From Candidatus Krumholzibacteriota bacterium (GTDB lineage Bacteria > Krumholzibacteriota > Krumholzibacteriia > Krumholzibacteriales > Krumholzibacteriaceae): DNA of 64,000 nt. A program made the position numbers and the translations under genes. The stretch is from positions 1 to 64,000 of the forward strand of contig JAFGEZ010000015.1 in assembly GCA_016931295.1 (NCBI GenBank), in the 5' to 3' direction. The notes under the pieces were generated by a model, which worked only from the letters and a program-made list of their open reading frames with translations, was not told the DNA's origin and made no database searches. This document shows positions 7,514 to 16,837 of this stretch, piece by piece (position 1 is the first letter of the stretch; every line of letters begins with the position of its first letter).

Positions 7514-10500
7514 CGTACGTTCCCCTCCGCGTCCACTCCTGCTTCTCGATCCTCGCCGGGGCCGATCCGGTCGAACGGATCGTCGCCGCGGCGGCGGCGG
7601 CGGGGCTGCCGGCCCTGGCCCTCACCGACACCGACGCGCTCCACGGCGTCGTCCCCTTCCGCCGGGCCTGCCGGGATGCGGGGGTGCGGCCCCTCTTCGG
7701 CGCCGAGGTGACCGGCCCCTGGACGGCCGGGGAGCGGGGGACGGACGCGCCCGGCTACCCGCCGGGGCGGGGGCCGTGGCCGGGGGGCGCGCGGGCGACC
7801 CTCCTCGCGCGCAGCGCGGAGGGCTACGCGGCGATCTCGCGCCTCGTCACGCGCCGCCGCTGCGACGACGGCTTCCTGCTGCCGGAGGCCCTCGCCGGCC
7901 TCGGCGACGACGTCTTCACGCTCGCCGACGACGAGCGCGTCGTGCGTCTCCTCGCCGGTCGCCGGGGGCTGCGGGTGGCCCTCCCCGTCGCCGCGGGACC
8001 GGCGTGGGACCGCCGGCGCTGGCGGCTGCGGCGCCTCGCCGAAGAGACGGGCGCGCCGGCCGTCGCGGCGGGGGAGGTGTGGTTCGTCGACCCGGGCGAT
8101 TACCATGTCCATTGCCTCCTGGCGGCGATCCGCACCCGCACGACGATCGGCACGCTCCCGCCCGGCGCCGCCGGGCCGCGCGGGTGCTTTCTCCACCACC
8201 CGGCCGAGGTGGCGCGGGTCTTCGCCGGCGATCCCGCCCCGGTCGAGGAGACGCGCCGCGTCGCCGCCGCGTGCCGCTGCGAGCTCGACCTCGACAGCCG
8301 CAAGCTGCCCCGCTTCGCCCTTTCGCCCGGGGAGACGGCCGCCGGAGCGCTCCGGCGCCTCGCCCGCGGGGGGCTCCGGCGCCGCTTCGGCGCGGGGGGC
8401 GGGCGCGACGGCGACCGCGGAGGCTGGGGAGCCGGCGGGGCGGCGCGCGGCGGATCGGCAGATGAAGAGCGCGCGGCGCGCGGCGGATCGGGCGCGGACG
8501 ACTCCGCGGCGGCCGGTGCGCCGCCTGCGGCCCCGCACCGGTGCGGCGGCGCCGGCGGCGATCCCCCGCCCGGCGCCGATCCAAACGAGTGGCGCCGCGC
8601 CGTCCACGCGCTCGAGCGCGAGCTCGCCGTCGTCGAGGCGAAGGACCTCGCCGACTACTTCCTCGTCTGCCGGGACATCGTTCGCTTCGCCCGCTCGCGC
8701 GGGATGCGCTCGCTGGGCCGCGGCTCGGCGGGGAACAGCATCGTCTCGTACGCCCTCGGGATCACCCACGTCAACCCGCTGCGCCACGACCTCTTCTTCG
8801 AGCGCTTCCTCAACCCCGGGCGCGAGCAGCTTCCCGACTTCGACCTCGATTTCGCCACCGACGACCGCGAGGAGGTCCTGCGCTACATCTTCCGCCGCTA
8901 CGGGCACGACCGCGTGGCGATGATCGGCGCGTTCAGCACGCTCCGGGCGCGGGCGGCGCTGCGCGAGACGGCGAAGGCCCTCGGGATCCCCGAGGGGGAG
9001 GTGGCCCCCTTCATCCGGGCGATCCCCCATTACGCCCCGATCGACCGGCTCGAGGAGCTGCGCGCCGCCTCCCCGGCGGCGGCCGGTCTCCCCCTCGAGG
9101 AGGAGCCGCTTCGCACCCTCGTCCCGCTCGCCGCCAGGATCGGCCGCTTTCCCCGCCACATGGCCGCCCACCCCTGCGGCCTCGTCGTGAGCCCGGGGCC
9201 CGTGACCGATCTCGTCCCCCTCCAGCGCTGCGGCCGGGGGCTCGAGGTCGCCCAGTGGTCGATGTACGAGATCGAGGAGGCGGGGCTGCTGAAGATCGAC
9301 GTCATCGGGCAGAAGGGGCTCGCCGTCATCCAGGAGGCGGCCGCCGCGGCGGCGGAGCACGAGGGACGCCCGCTCCACCCCGAGCGGATCGACTGCCTCG
9401 CCGACCCGGCGACCCGCGCGGCGATGCGGCGCGGCCGGACCGAGGGGTGCTTCTACGTGGAGTCGCCGATCATGGCGCAGCTGATCCGCCAGGCGCGCTG
9501 CGACGACTTCGAGGTGCTCACCGCGCTCTCCTCGATCATCCGCCCCGGCGTCTCGAGCCACGGCGGCAAGCAGCGCTACCTGCGCCGCCACCTCGGCCTC
9601 GAGCCGGTGGCGGCGATGCACCCGGCCGTCGCCGCGGTCCTCGCCGACACCCACGGCGTGCTGATCTACCAGGAGCAGGTGATCCGGATCGCCGTGGCCG
9701 TGGCGGGGATGAGCTGCGCCGAGGCGGACGGGCTGCGCCGCTGCATGTCCTTCAAGAGCCGGGGGGAGACCTTCGCCGCCTACCGTGGCTCCTTTCTCGA
9801 CGGGGCGCGCCGCCGCGGGATCTCCGCCGCGGCCGCCGCGGAGATCTTCGAGGCGATCGCCTCCTTCGCCGGCTACGCGTTCTGCAAGGCCCATTCGGCC
9901 TCCTTCGCGCTCGAGTCCTTCGAGAGCCTCTACTGGAAGACGCACTACCCGGCCGAGTTCATGGCCGCCGTCCTCTCGAACGGGGGCGGCTACTACTCGC
10001 GCGAGGAGTACGTGGAGGAGGCGCGGCGGATGGGGCTCGAGATACTCCCGCCCTGCGTGAACCGCGGCCGGGTCCGCTTCCACGGCGAGGGGCGCAGGCT
10101 GCGCGTGGGGCTCATGCAGGTGAAGGGGCTCCCGGCGCGCACGGCGGAGCGGATCGTCGGGCGGCGCCCCTTCCTCTCGCTCGGGGAGTTTCTCGGGAAG
10201 ACCGGGGCCTCGCGCGAGGAGGCGGAGAACCTCGTCCGCTGCGGGGCGATGGCCACGCTCGGCCCCTCGCGCCCCGCGCTCCTCTGGGAGCTGCGCCTGC
10301 TTTTCTCCGGCGAGGATCCCGCCCCCCTCGTCGCGCGCCTCCCGCGCCTCCCCGACTACGGCCCGGCGGAGAGCCTGGCGATCGAGCGGGAGCTCCTCGA
10401 CCTCGCCGTCGGGGCGCATCCCCTGGCGATCTTCGCGGGGCCGGTCGCCGCCGCGCGCCGGGAGGCGGGGGCCGTCTTCTCCACCGACCTGCCCCGCCTC

Positions 10501-10758
10501 GCGGGGCGGGATGTGGCCGTCGTCGGCTGGAAGGCCTCGGTCTCGGGCACGCGAACGCAGACGACCGGCGAGCAGATGCTCTTCGTCACCTTCTCAGACG
10601 AGCGGGGGCGCTTCGAGGCGGTCCTCTTCCCGCGGGTCTACCGGCGCGCGGCGCGCGCGCTCGCCGGGCGCCGCGGCCCCTTCCTCGTGCGGGGGCGCGT
10701 CGAGAGCGATCTCGGCGTGGAGAACCTCGTGGCGACGGGGGTGGAGCGGATCGCGTAG
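7510..10758 (+). CDS. dnaE2: Error-prone DNA polymerase III alpha subunit DnaE2
   Basis: This 1082-residue protein has the DnaE2 layout: PHP domain, polymerase palm/fingers, helix-hairpin-helix, and a C-terminal OB fold (RDVAVVGWKASVSG onward). The catalytic palm motif PDFDLDF is intact, and GYAFCKAHSASFAL matches the DnaE2 fingers. The PHP active site is degraded: the usual L-H-x-H reads LRVH and T-D-H reads TDTD, so proofreading by this domain is unlikely. A Gly/Ala-rich insertion of about 65 residues (about 8390-8590) separates the PHP region from the palm. It is translationally coupled to the Y-family gene. The expected role is damage-induced mutagenic translesion synthesis. Confidence 0.95.
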   Translation: MTYVPLRVHSCFSILAGADPVERIVAAAAAAGLPALALTDTDALHGVVPFRRACRDAGVRPLFGAEVTGPWTAGERGTDAPGYPPGRGPWPGGARATLLARSAEGYAAISRLVTRRRCDDGFLLPEALAGLGDDVFTLADDERVVRLLAGRRGLRVALPVAAGPAWDRRRWRLRRLAEETGAPAVAAGEVWFVDPGDYHVHCLLAAIRTRTTIGTLPPGAAGPRGCFLHHPAEVARVFAGDPAPVEETRRVAAACRCELDLDSRKLPRFALSPGETAAGALRRLARGGLRRRFGAGGGRDGDRGGWGAGGAARGGSADEERAARGGSGADDSAAAGAPPAAPHRCGGAGGDPPPGADPNEWRRAVHALERELAVVEAKDLADYFLVCRDIVRFARSRGMRSLGRGSAGNSIVSYALGITHVNPLRHDLFFERFLNPGREQLPDFDLDFATDDREEVLRYIFRRYGHDRVAMIGAFSTLRARAALRETAKALGIPEGEVAPFIRAIPHYAPIDRLEELRAASPAAAGLPLEEEPLRTLVPLAARIGRFPRHMAAHPCGLVVSPGPVTDLVPLQRCGRGLEVAQWSMYEIEEAGLLKIDVIGQKGLAVIQEAAAAAAEHEGRPLHPERIDCLADPATRAAMRRGRTEGCFYVESPIMAQLIRQARCDDFEVLTALSSIIRPGVSSHGGKQRYLRRHLGLEPVAAMHPAVAAVLADTHGVLIYQEQVIRIAVAVAGMSCAEADGLRRCMSFKSRGETFAAYRGSFLDGARRRGISAAAAAEIFEAIASFAGYAFCKAHSASFALESFESLYWKTHYPAEFMAAVLSNGGGYYSREEYVEEARRMGLEILPPCVNRGRVRFHGEGRRLRVGLMQVKGLPARTAERIVGRRPFLSLGEFLGKTGASREEAENLVRCGAMATLGPSRPALLWELRLLFSGEDPAPLVARLPRLPDYGPAESLAIERELLDLAVGAHPLAIFAGPVAAARREAGAVFSTDLPRLAGRDVAVVGWKASVSGTRTQTTGEQMLFVTFSDERGRFEAVLFPRVYRRAARALAGRRGPFLVRGRVESDLGVENLVATGVERIA

Positions 10759-10761
10759 CGA

Positions 10762-13011
10762 TCAGCGCAGCAGCACCAGCTTGCGGGTGAGCGTCCGGTC
10801 GCAGGCGGTGAGGCGGCAGAAGTAGACGCCCGAGTTCACGGCGTTCCCCGCCTCGTCGCGGCCGTCCCAGCGCGCTTCCCGGTGCCCCGCGGCGAGGAGG
10901 CCGCCGGCGACCGTCCGGACGTGACCGCCGCGGACGTCGTAGATCGAGAGATCGACGCGCGCGTCGCGGGGGAGCTCGAACGTGATCGTCGTCGAGGGGT
11001 TGAAGGGATTCGGGTAATTCCGCCCGAGGCGCGGGCCGGCGCAGGGCGGGAGACCGCCGCCGGTCTCGACGCCGGTCACCTCGCCCGCGAACCGGTAGAC
11101 GGCCACCTCGTACGCATCGAGGGAGATGCCGGCGATCTCGTACGCCGAACCGACGGCGACGTCGAGGGTGTCGCCGGAGACGAGGAGGTTGGCGAGCCGC
11201 ATCTCGCCCGGCTCCAGGGTGGCCGCCGAGCCGGTCAGGGTGATGCTCGCGAGGGCGTGGTCGGCGGTGTTGGCCATGCAGAGCACGGTCTCCCCGGCGT
11301 ACGTCCTCACGAAGGCGAGCACGGGGGAGGCGGAGGCGGCCAGCGGCCAGTAGGCGCCGCGCCGAAGCGCCGCCGATCCGTTCCGCGCGCCGATGAGCAG
11401 CTTGTACCACTCGAGGAGCGATCCGGGGTCCTGCTCCTCCGTCTGCACGTTGTACTGCTCGTAGTTGCCGTTGACCGCCTGCCAGGGCGTGCCGGAGGTG
11501 AAGCCCGCGTTCGCACCGTCGGTCCACTGCATCGGCGTGCGGATGTACTCGTGGGCGCCCGAGCCGACCATGCCGATCTCCTCGCCGTAGTAGACGAAGG
11601 GGATGCCGGGCTGGGTCAGGTAGATCCCCGCGGCGAGCCGGGCCTTGCCCTCGTCGAAGCCGAGCGCGTTCATGACGCGGTCCTGGTCGTGGTTCGTGAG
11701 GAACGTGCCGTACTGCAGGAAGGGGTAGAGATCGTAGACCTGGCCGGCCTTGCTTTCGAGCCATTCCGCGTCGCCGCCCGCGGCCGCGCCGAGGATCGCG
11801 TACGCGAGATCGAACTCGAAGCAGAAATCGAGGCGGTCGTTCGTGACGTACTGCAGCACGGTGCTCGTCGACGTCCACGCCTCGCCGACCGAGAGGACGC
11901 CGGGCGCGACCGCCTTCACGTGCGCCGTGTAGTCCTCCCAGAAAGCGAACGTGGCGGGCGTGTTCTGGAGCTGGTCGCCCTCCTCGCGGATGTAGAGGAC
12001 GGCGTCGAGGCGGAACCCGTCCACCCCGACCGAGTCGAGCCACCAGGCGGCCGTATCGAACATCTCGTCCTTGACCGCCTGCGTCTCGTAGTCGAGATCG
12101 GGCATCCCCGACCAGAAGAGGCCGTAGAACCAGCCCGAGGCGTTCCAGTGCCAGACCTGCTGGCCCCAGGGGCCGGTCTGGCCCGGGTCGTTTTGCGACC
12201 ACCGGAACCAGTCGCGGTACGAGGGATCGCCGGCGGCCGAGGCCTGGAACCAGGGATGCGCGTTCGAGCAGTGGTTCATCACGAAGTCGATGATCACCTT
12301 GATGCCGCGCGCGTGCGCGGCGTCGAGGAAGGTCTGGAAATCGGCCATCGTCCCGTAGTCGGGATGGATCGAGCGGTAGTCGACGGCGTCGTAGCCGTGG
12401 TAGCTGGGCGAGTCGTGTATCGGCATCAGCCAGATGCCGGTGATCCCGAGGTCGTCCGTCGTCGCCGGGTCGCCGTCGTTGAGGTAGTCGAGCTTCCGCG
12501 TGAGGCCGGTGAAGTCGCCGATGCCGTCCCCGTCGTCGTCGGAGAAACTGCGCACGAATATCTCGTAGAAGACGCGGTCGTTCCACCAGTACAGCTCGCC
12601 CGAGTTCGCGCCGGGCTCGAGATCGTCGTACCAGACGTCCACGATGTTGCCGCTCTCCAGCACCGTGTACGACCGGTTGTTGCCGACGCCGGGGAACTCC
12701 TCGGTCCCGTCCCACTGTCCGTCGATGCGGAACTTGAACTCGATCTGCTCGTCCGGGCTGAACCCGTCGAGGGTGACGGCGTAGACGGTGTCGCCGTCTG
12801 CGTCGTGGAGGGGGGTGAGGGGGTCGGTCCCCCATCCGTTGAAACTGCCGGCCACGTCGACGAAATCGCTTTCGGGATCGAAGCGGCCGAGCTCCGCCTG
12901 GTACGACATCCTCACCTGGAAGGTGACGGGGACGGCCGAAAGATCGATCGGGGCCATGATGGCGGCGGCGACGGCCAGGACGGCGAGTGCTCTTCCGGTG
13001 CGGTGCTTCAT
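10762..13011 (-). CDS. Secreted alpha-amylase family (GH13) enzyme with glycogen-binding module and sorting tail
   Basis: A 749-residue protein. The N-terminal signal peptide runs to about residue 26. A CBM20/48-like starch-binding module (DVAGSFNGWG) follows at about 30-135. The GH13 barrel has nucleophile D336 (GFRLDAV), acid/base E377 (SVGEAW) and D442 (LTNHDQD), with EEIGM near the end. A beta domain precedes a C-terminal FlgD-like/type A sorting-like tail with the motif NYPNPFNPSTTI and ending LTRKLVLLR. It should hydrolyse alpha-1,4-glucans outside the cell. The start ATG at 13011 gives a clean signal peptide. It converges on dnaE2 with 3 bases between stops. Confidence 0.93.
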   Translation of the reverse strand: MKHRTGRALAVLAVAAAIMAPIDLSAVPVTFQVRMSYQAELGRFDPESDFVDVAGSFNGWGTDPLTPLHDADGDTVYAVTLDGFSPDEQIEFKFRIDGQWDGTEEFPGVGNNRSYTVLESGNIVDVWYDDLEPGANSGELYWWNDRVFYEIFVRSFSDDDGDGIGDFTGLTRKLDYLNDGDPATTDDLGITGIWLMPIHDSPSYHGYDAVDYRSIHPDYGTMADFQTFLDAAHARGIKVIIDFVMNHCSNAHPWFQASAAGDPSYRDWFRWSQNDPGQTGPWGQQVWHWNASGWFYGLFWSGMPDLDYETQAVKDEMFDTAAWWLDSVGVDGFRLDAVLYIREEGDQLQNTPATFAFWEDYTAHVKAVAPGVLSVGEAWTSTSTVLQYVTNDRLDFCFEFDLAYAILGAAAGGDAEWLESKAGQVYDLYPFLQYGTFLTNHDQDRVMNALGFDEGKARLAAGIYLTQPGIPFVYYGEEIGMVGSGAHEYIRTPMQWTDGANAGFTSGTPWQAVNGNYEQYNVQTEEQDPGSLLEWYKLLIGARNGSAALRRGAYWPLAASASPVLAFVRTYAGETVLCMANTADHALASITLTGSAATLEPGEMRLANLLVSGDTLDVAVGSAYEIAGISLDAYEVAVYRFAGEVTGVETGGGLPPCAGPRLGRNYPNPFNPSTTITFELPRDARVDLSIYDVRGGHVRTVAGGLLAAGHREARWDGRDEAGNAVNSGVYFCRLTACDRTLTRKLVLLR

Positions 13012-13185
13012 CGGTGCGTGTCGCCTTCCGTGGGAGAGCGGCCGGGGAATGCGGACTATCCTCCCTCTACGATAACACGGAAGGGACCACGGACGCAAAC
13101 GGGTACGAGCGGGCCGCGTGCGGCGGATTCGGGGCGTGCGTCCGCCGGGGGAATCGGGTACACTGCGCCCGGGAAGGAGATGCAC

Positions 13186-13872
13186 ATGCCGATCGATCTT
13201 CGCAGGGAACAGCAGGCCACGCTCGAACGGCCGCGCCTCCGCTACTCGGCGGCCGCGCGCCTCTTCTTCGCGATGATGGATCTCGTCACGGGCCGCCGGA
13301 CGACCCTCGCCAAGGCGAAGCTCGTCGAGATCCTCGCCGGCATCCCCTATCGCGCGTGGGAGACGAGGCAGTACGAGCGCATGACGGACCGCTACGGCGA
13401 TCCGTCGGCCGTCTCCCGGGCGCGGGCGATCATTGCGTGGGGGAGAAAGGCGCAGGACAACGAGTACCTGCATCTCCTCGTCATACACGAGAAGATGGTG
13501 GCTGAGGGGCGCGGCGATCCCTGGTACCTCCGCCGGCCGATCCCCTGGCTCATGGTCGCCGGCTACCGCATCATCACCCGCCTCATGGCCCTCGTCGACA
13601 TCAGGCGGGCCTTCCTCTTCAACGCCGAGTTCGAGGACCACGCCGAACACGTCTACGCGGCCTTCGTCGAGGCGCATCCCGAGTGGGAAACGCAGCCAGT
13701 CGGCAGCGCGCTCGTCGCCCGCTACGCCGATCTCGCCACCTGGGCCGACGTCTTCCGGCGGATCGGCCTCGACGAGCGCGATCACATGAACGCCAGCTTC
13801 GTCTTCGCCGGCCTGTTGGAGCGCGTCGTCCGCTACGAGGGGATGCCGCCACTCGACGGGGACGCCGGATGA
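13186..13872 (+). CDS. Alternative-oxidase-like diiron protein
   Basis: A 228-residue protein with the residues of a four-helix diiron carboxylate site in AOX order: E59 (AWETRQYERM), E93-H96 (DNEYLHL), E150 (FEDHAEH) and E197-H200 (DERDH). Alternative oxidases are quinol oxidases bound to one leaflet of the inner membrane. A hydrophobic stretch is present near 120-137 (IPWLMVAGYRIITRLMAL). ATG at 13186 is preferred over ATG 13180 because GGAAGGA lies 7 bases upstream. It overlaps the next gene by ATGA. Whether it oxidises quinol here is inference; a hydroxylase role is the alternative. Confidence 0.7.
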   Translation: MPIDLRREQQATLERPRLRYSAAARLFFAMMDLVTGRRTTLAKAKLVEILAGIPYRAWETRQYERMTDRYGDPSAVSRARAIIAWGRKAQDNEYLHLLVIHEKMVAEGRGDPWYLRRPIPWLMVAGYRIITRLMALVDIRRAFLFNAEFEDHAEHVYAAFVEAHPEWETQPVGSALVARYADLATWADVFRRIGLDERDHMNASFVFAGLLERVVRYEGMPPLDGDAG

Positions 13873-14339
13873 TCCGCCGGGTTGCATGCGCGGCGCTGGC
13901 CTTCTTCCTGCTCGCGCCGGGCGCCGTCGCTGCCGCCGGCGGGGGCGTCGCGTCGCCGGCCGACTCGACCGCCGCCTCCGACAGCCTCGCCTCCTTCGCC
14001 TCGATCGCGTGGTCGATGCTCCCCGACCGCCGCTACCTGGCCAGTCCGACGATCACCGTCATGTCCTCCGCCTTCTCCGGGCGGGCCGAGCGGCTCCTCG
14101 GCTACGAGACGTACCGGGCGACGCCGTCGCAGTGCGCATGGATGGGCGCCGCGGCGGGGATGACGGCGGGTGGCGCCGTCGGCGCCTTCGGCATGATGAC
14201 GGGGGCGTGGGGGGAAGACGAGACCTGGGCGATCGCCGGGGCCGCGGCGGCGCTCGGCGCCATCTACGGCGGCCTCTTCAAGGCCGACGATCCCGACTGG
14301 AACCTCCACATCCGCTGGGAACCGCGGCGCGAACGGTGA
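13869..14339 (+). CDS. Exported protein of unknown function
   Basis: A 156-residue protein with a signal peptide (MIRRVACAALAFFLLAPGAVAAA). It has a Ser/Ala-rich linker and a Gly/Ala/Met-rich hydrophobic segment (about residues 93-140) that could form one or two membrane hairpins. The start overlaps the stop of the AOX-like gene, so the two are probably co-expressed. I do not recognise the family. Confidence 0.7.
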   Translation: MIRRVACAALAFFLLAPGAVAAAGGGVASPADSTAASDSLASFASIAWSMLPDRRYLASPTITVMSSAFSGRAERLLGYETYRATPSQCAWMGAAAGMTAGGAVGAFGMMTGAWGEDETWAIAGAAAALGAIYGGLFKADDPDWNLHIRWEPRRER

Positions 14340-14361
14340 CCGGCCGCATCGCGGCGGTCAC
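14336..14361. terminator. Hairpin between convergent genes
   Basis: GTGACCG pairs with CGGTCAC and CCGC pairs with GCGG, with one bulged G and an ATC loop. It spans both stop codons of convergent genes. There is no T run, so it is a possible bidirectional transcription barrier only. Confidence 0.4.
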
Positions 14362-15347
14362 GCGCGCAGCCGCGAACGCATGTCCTCGACGAGCGAGCGC
14401 GAGCCGACGTAGAGGGCCGTCCGCTGGTGCGGCGAGGCGGGCTCGATGCCGAGGATGTCGTCGCCGTTCTCGTCGATCGCCGCGCCGCCCGCCTCGCGGG
14501 CGATGAAGGCGGCCACGTTCGCCTCGTAGAGGAGGCGGAGCTTCCCGCCGGGACGGTTCTTCTCCGGTCGCGGGTGGTCGACGATCGCCGGATACATGAA
14601 CATCCCGCCGTTCGTGAGCAGGCGGTGGAAATCGCCGGCGAGCGATCCCATGTAGCGGAAGGCGTACGACGACTCGTGCTCCCCGATCCACTCGCGGACC
14701 GCGGGCGCGAAGGCGCTCCTGTTGGCCGAGTTGAAGGAAAGCTCCCAGTCGCGCTCGCTCTCCGGCAGCACGAGCCGCTCGGCGTTCTCCGGGATGACGT
14801 AGGTCATCGTCTCGTCCATGTGGAAGCGGAAGACCCCCGTGTCGGCGAGGGCGAGGGTGAAGACGCCGCTCGGGATGAGGAAGATCCCCGCCGCGCGGAG
14901 CTCGGAGCCCTTCCGCAGGTGCCCGTCCTCTGGGCCGTCGAGATTGCGCTTGGCCACGGCGAACATGAAGCCGACGGGGAGGTTGTGTTTGATGTTGCTC
15001 GATCCGTCGAGGGGATCGTAGTAGATGAAGTAGCGGCCGCCGTCCTCGTTGAGCGGCACCGGGTCGGGCTCCTCCTCGGTGACGGCGAAGATCACCTGGT
15101 TGGAGCGCCGCAGGTAGTGCATGACGATCGAGTCGGCGATGTCGTCCATCTTCATCACGTTCTCGCCCTGGACGTTCGTGAAGCCCGCCTCGCCCATGAG
15201 GTTCTTGATCGAGCCGGTCCCGTAGAAGTACTGGATGTACTTCGCGGCGGTCTGCACCGCCTCGAGGAGGACGAGGAAGTTGTAGCTCCGCCGGTGGCTT
15301 TCCTGGTGGTGGAGCATGAAGTCCATGAAGGTCTGCTCGAGTTTCAC
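14358..15347 (-). CDS. fbp: Fructose-1,6-bisphosphatase, class I
   Basis: Hydrolyses fructose 1,6-bisphosphate to fructose 6-phosphate in gluconeogenesis. The 329-residue protein has the metal-binding motif DPLDGSSN, EEEPD upstream of it, NGGMFMYP, and the C-terminal YVGSRSLVEDM segment of class I enzymes. GTG at 15347 (VKLEQTFMDFML) is chosen because AGAGGAG precedes it and it matches the family N-terminus. An upstream ATG would add 33 non-matching residues. Confidence 0.95.
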   Translation of the reverse strand: MKLEQTFMDFMLHHQESHRRSYNFLVLLEAVQTAAKYIQYFYGTGSIKNLMGEAGFTNVQGENVMKMDDIADSIVMHYLRRSNQVIFAVTEEEPDPVPLNEDGGRYFIYYDPLDGSSNIKHNLPVGFMFAVAKRNLDGPEDGHLRKGSELRAAGIFLIPSGVFTLALADTGVFRFHMDETMTYVIPENAERLVLPESERDWELSFNSANRSAFAPAVREWIGEHESSYAFRYMGSLAGDFHRLLTNGGMFMYPAIVDHPRPEKNRPGGKLRLLYEANVAAFIAREAGGAAIDENGDDILGIEPASPHQRTALYVGSRSLVEDMRSRLRA

Positions 15348-15640
15348 GCCGCTCTCCTCTCCGCCGGATGACGAACCGTCGACCGGCCGCGGCCGGTCCG
15401 CGCGGGGTCCGCACACGAGTAAATCAGGTCCGCGTCTCCCTGGCAAGTGTGCGCTTCGCTGCCGGCGCCCGGGGAGCGACGGCGGCCGCGGGGGAAGATA
15501 CCCTTTGCGCCGCGGTCGACCGCCCCTGTATCATACGGCGTTCGCCCGGAACTGCCGGGCGCGGGGCGGCTGCGGCGCGCGGGGTCGGCCGGTCGCCGGG
15601 GTATTATCGGAACGGCGGCGGCGCCCGGCGGGGACTGACG

Positions 15641-16837
15641 ATGACTGAGGATCGACCGCGCGGCAATCTCGGCAAGGTGCTCGCCGTCTCCCTCGCGCAC
15701 CTCGTGCACGACACCCCCTCGGCCTTTCTCGCGCCGGTCCTCCCGCTGCTGATCGACCGGTTCGGGCTGACCGTCTTCATGGCGGGGCTCCTCGACGTCG
15801 TCCGGCGGATCCCCGCCCTCGCGAACCCCTTTCTCGGCCTCGTCGCCGACCGGATCTGCATTCGCTGGTTCATCATCATCGCGCCGGGGCTCACGGCGGT
15901 CGCGATGAGTTTCCTCGGCCTCGCGCCGGCCTACGCCGTTCTCGTCATCCTCCTGCTCGTCGCCGGCGTCTCCTCGGCCGTCTTCCACGTGACGGCGCCG
16001 GTGATGATGCGGCACGTGTCGACCGGGCGGATCGGGCGGGGGATGAGCTTCTACATGCTCGGCGGCGAGCTGGCCCGCACCCTCGGGCCCCTGGCGATAC
16101 TCGGCGCCGTCTCCCTCTGGGGCCTCGAGGGGAGCTGGCGCCTCGCCCCGGTCGGGGCGGCCGCCTCGGGGATGCTCTGGTACGCGCTGCGGGACGTCTC
16201 GATGGCGCCGAAGAGGCTCGCGAAGACCGACGACGGGGCGAAGGAGACGCTGCGGCGGCTCGCGCCCTTCTTCGTCTCCGTCACGGGGATCTTCCTCTGC
16301 AGGGCCGCGATGAAATCGGCGCTGACGATCTACCTGCCCACCTACCTCACCTCGCGGGGGGCCTCGCTCTGGATCGCGGGAATCTCCCTGGCGGTGCTGC
16401 AGTTCTCGGGCGCCGCCGGGACCTTCCTCGCGGGGATCGTCTCCGACCGGATCGGCAGGAAGAGGACGCTCCTCGCGATCTCCGCGGTGAATCCCTTCCT
16501 GATGTGGCTCTTCATCGTCGTCGACGGCCGTTTCGCCATTCCCGTCCTCGTCGTCACCGGCTTCTTCGTCTTCGCCTCGGGGCCGGTTCTGCTCGCCCTC
16601 GTCCATGACATCGACTCGAAGCGGATGTCCCTCATCAACGGCGTCTACATGACGCTGAACTTCATGCTCACCTCGCTCACCGTCCTCGCCGTCGGGTTCG
16701 CCGCCGACCGGATCGGGCTCGAGCCGACCTTCAGGCTCTCCGCCGTCGTCGCCGCGGGGTCGGTGCCCTTCGTGCTGTTCCTGAAGCCGGGAAACGCGGG
16801 GCGGCGAGGAAAAGGCGGACCGGTCAGCGGTGCCTGA
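15641..16837 (+). CDS. MFS transporter, fosmidomycin-resistance-like (Fsr) branch
   Basis: An inner-membrane protein of 398 residues with about 12 hydrophobic helices. The start SLAHLVHDTPSAFLAPVLPLLIDRFG matches the Fsr-like group of major facilitator proteins, and SDRIGRKRTLL is the MFS loop motif. It probably exports a small molecule by proton antiport; the substrate is unknown. ATG at 15641 has a GGGG stretch upstream. Its 3' end overlaps the convergent gene by 14 bases. Confidence 0.85.
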   Translation: MTEDRPRGNLGKVLAVSLAHLVHDTPSAFLAPVLPLLIDRFGLTVFMAGLLDVVRRIPALANPFLGLVADRICIRWFIIIAPGLTAVAMSFLGLAPAYAVLVILLLVAGVSSAVFHVTAPVMMRHVSTGRIGRGMSFYMLGGELARTLGPLAILGAVSLWGLEGSWRLAPVGAAASGMLWYALRDVSMAPKRLAKTDDGAKETLRRLAPFFVSVTGIFLCRAAMKSALTIYLPTYLTSRGASLWIAGISLAVLQFSGAAGTFLAGIVSDRIGRKRTLLAISAVNPFLMWLFIVVDGRFAIPVLVVTGFFVFASGPVLLALVHDIDSKRMSLINGVYMTLNFMLTSLTVLAVGFAADRIGLEPTFRLSAVVAAGSVPFVLFLKPGNAGRRGKGGPVSGA

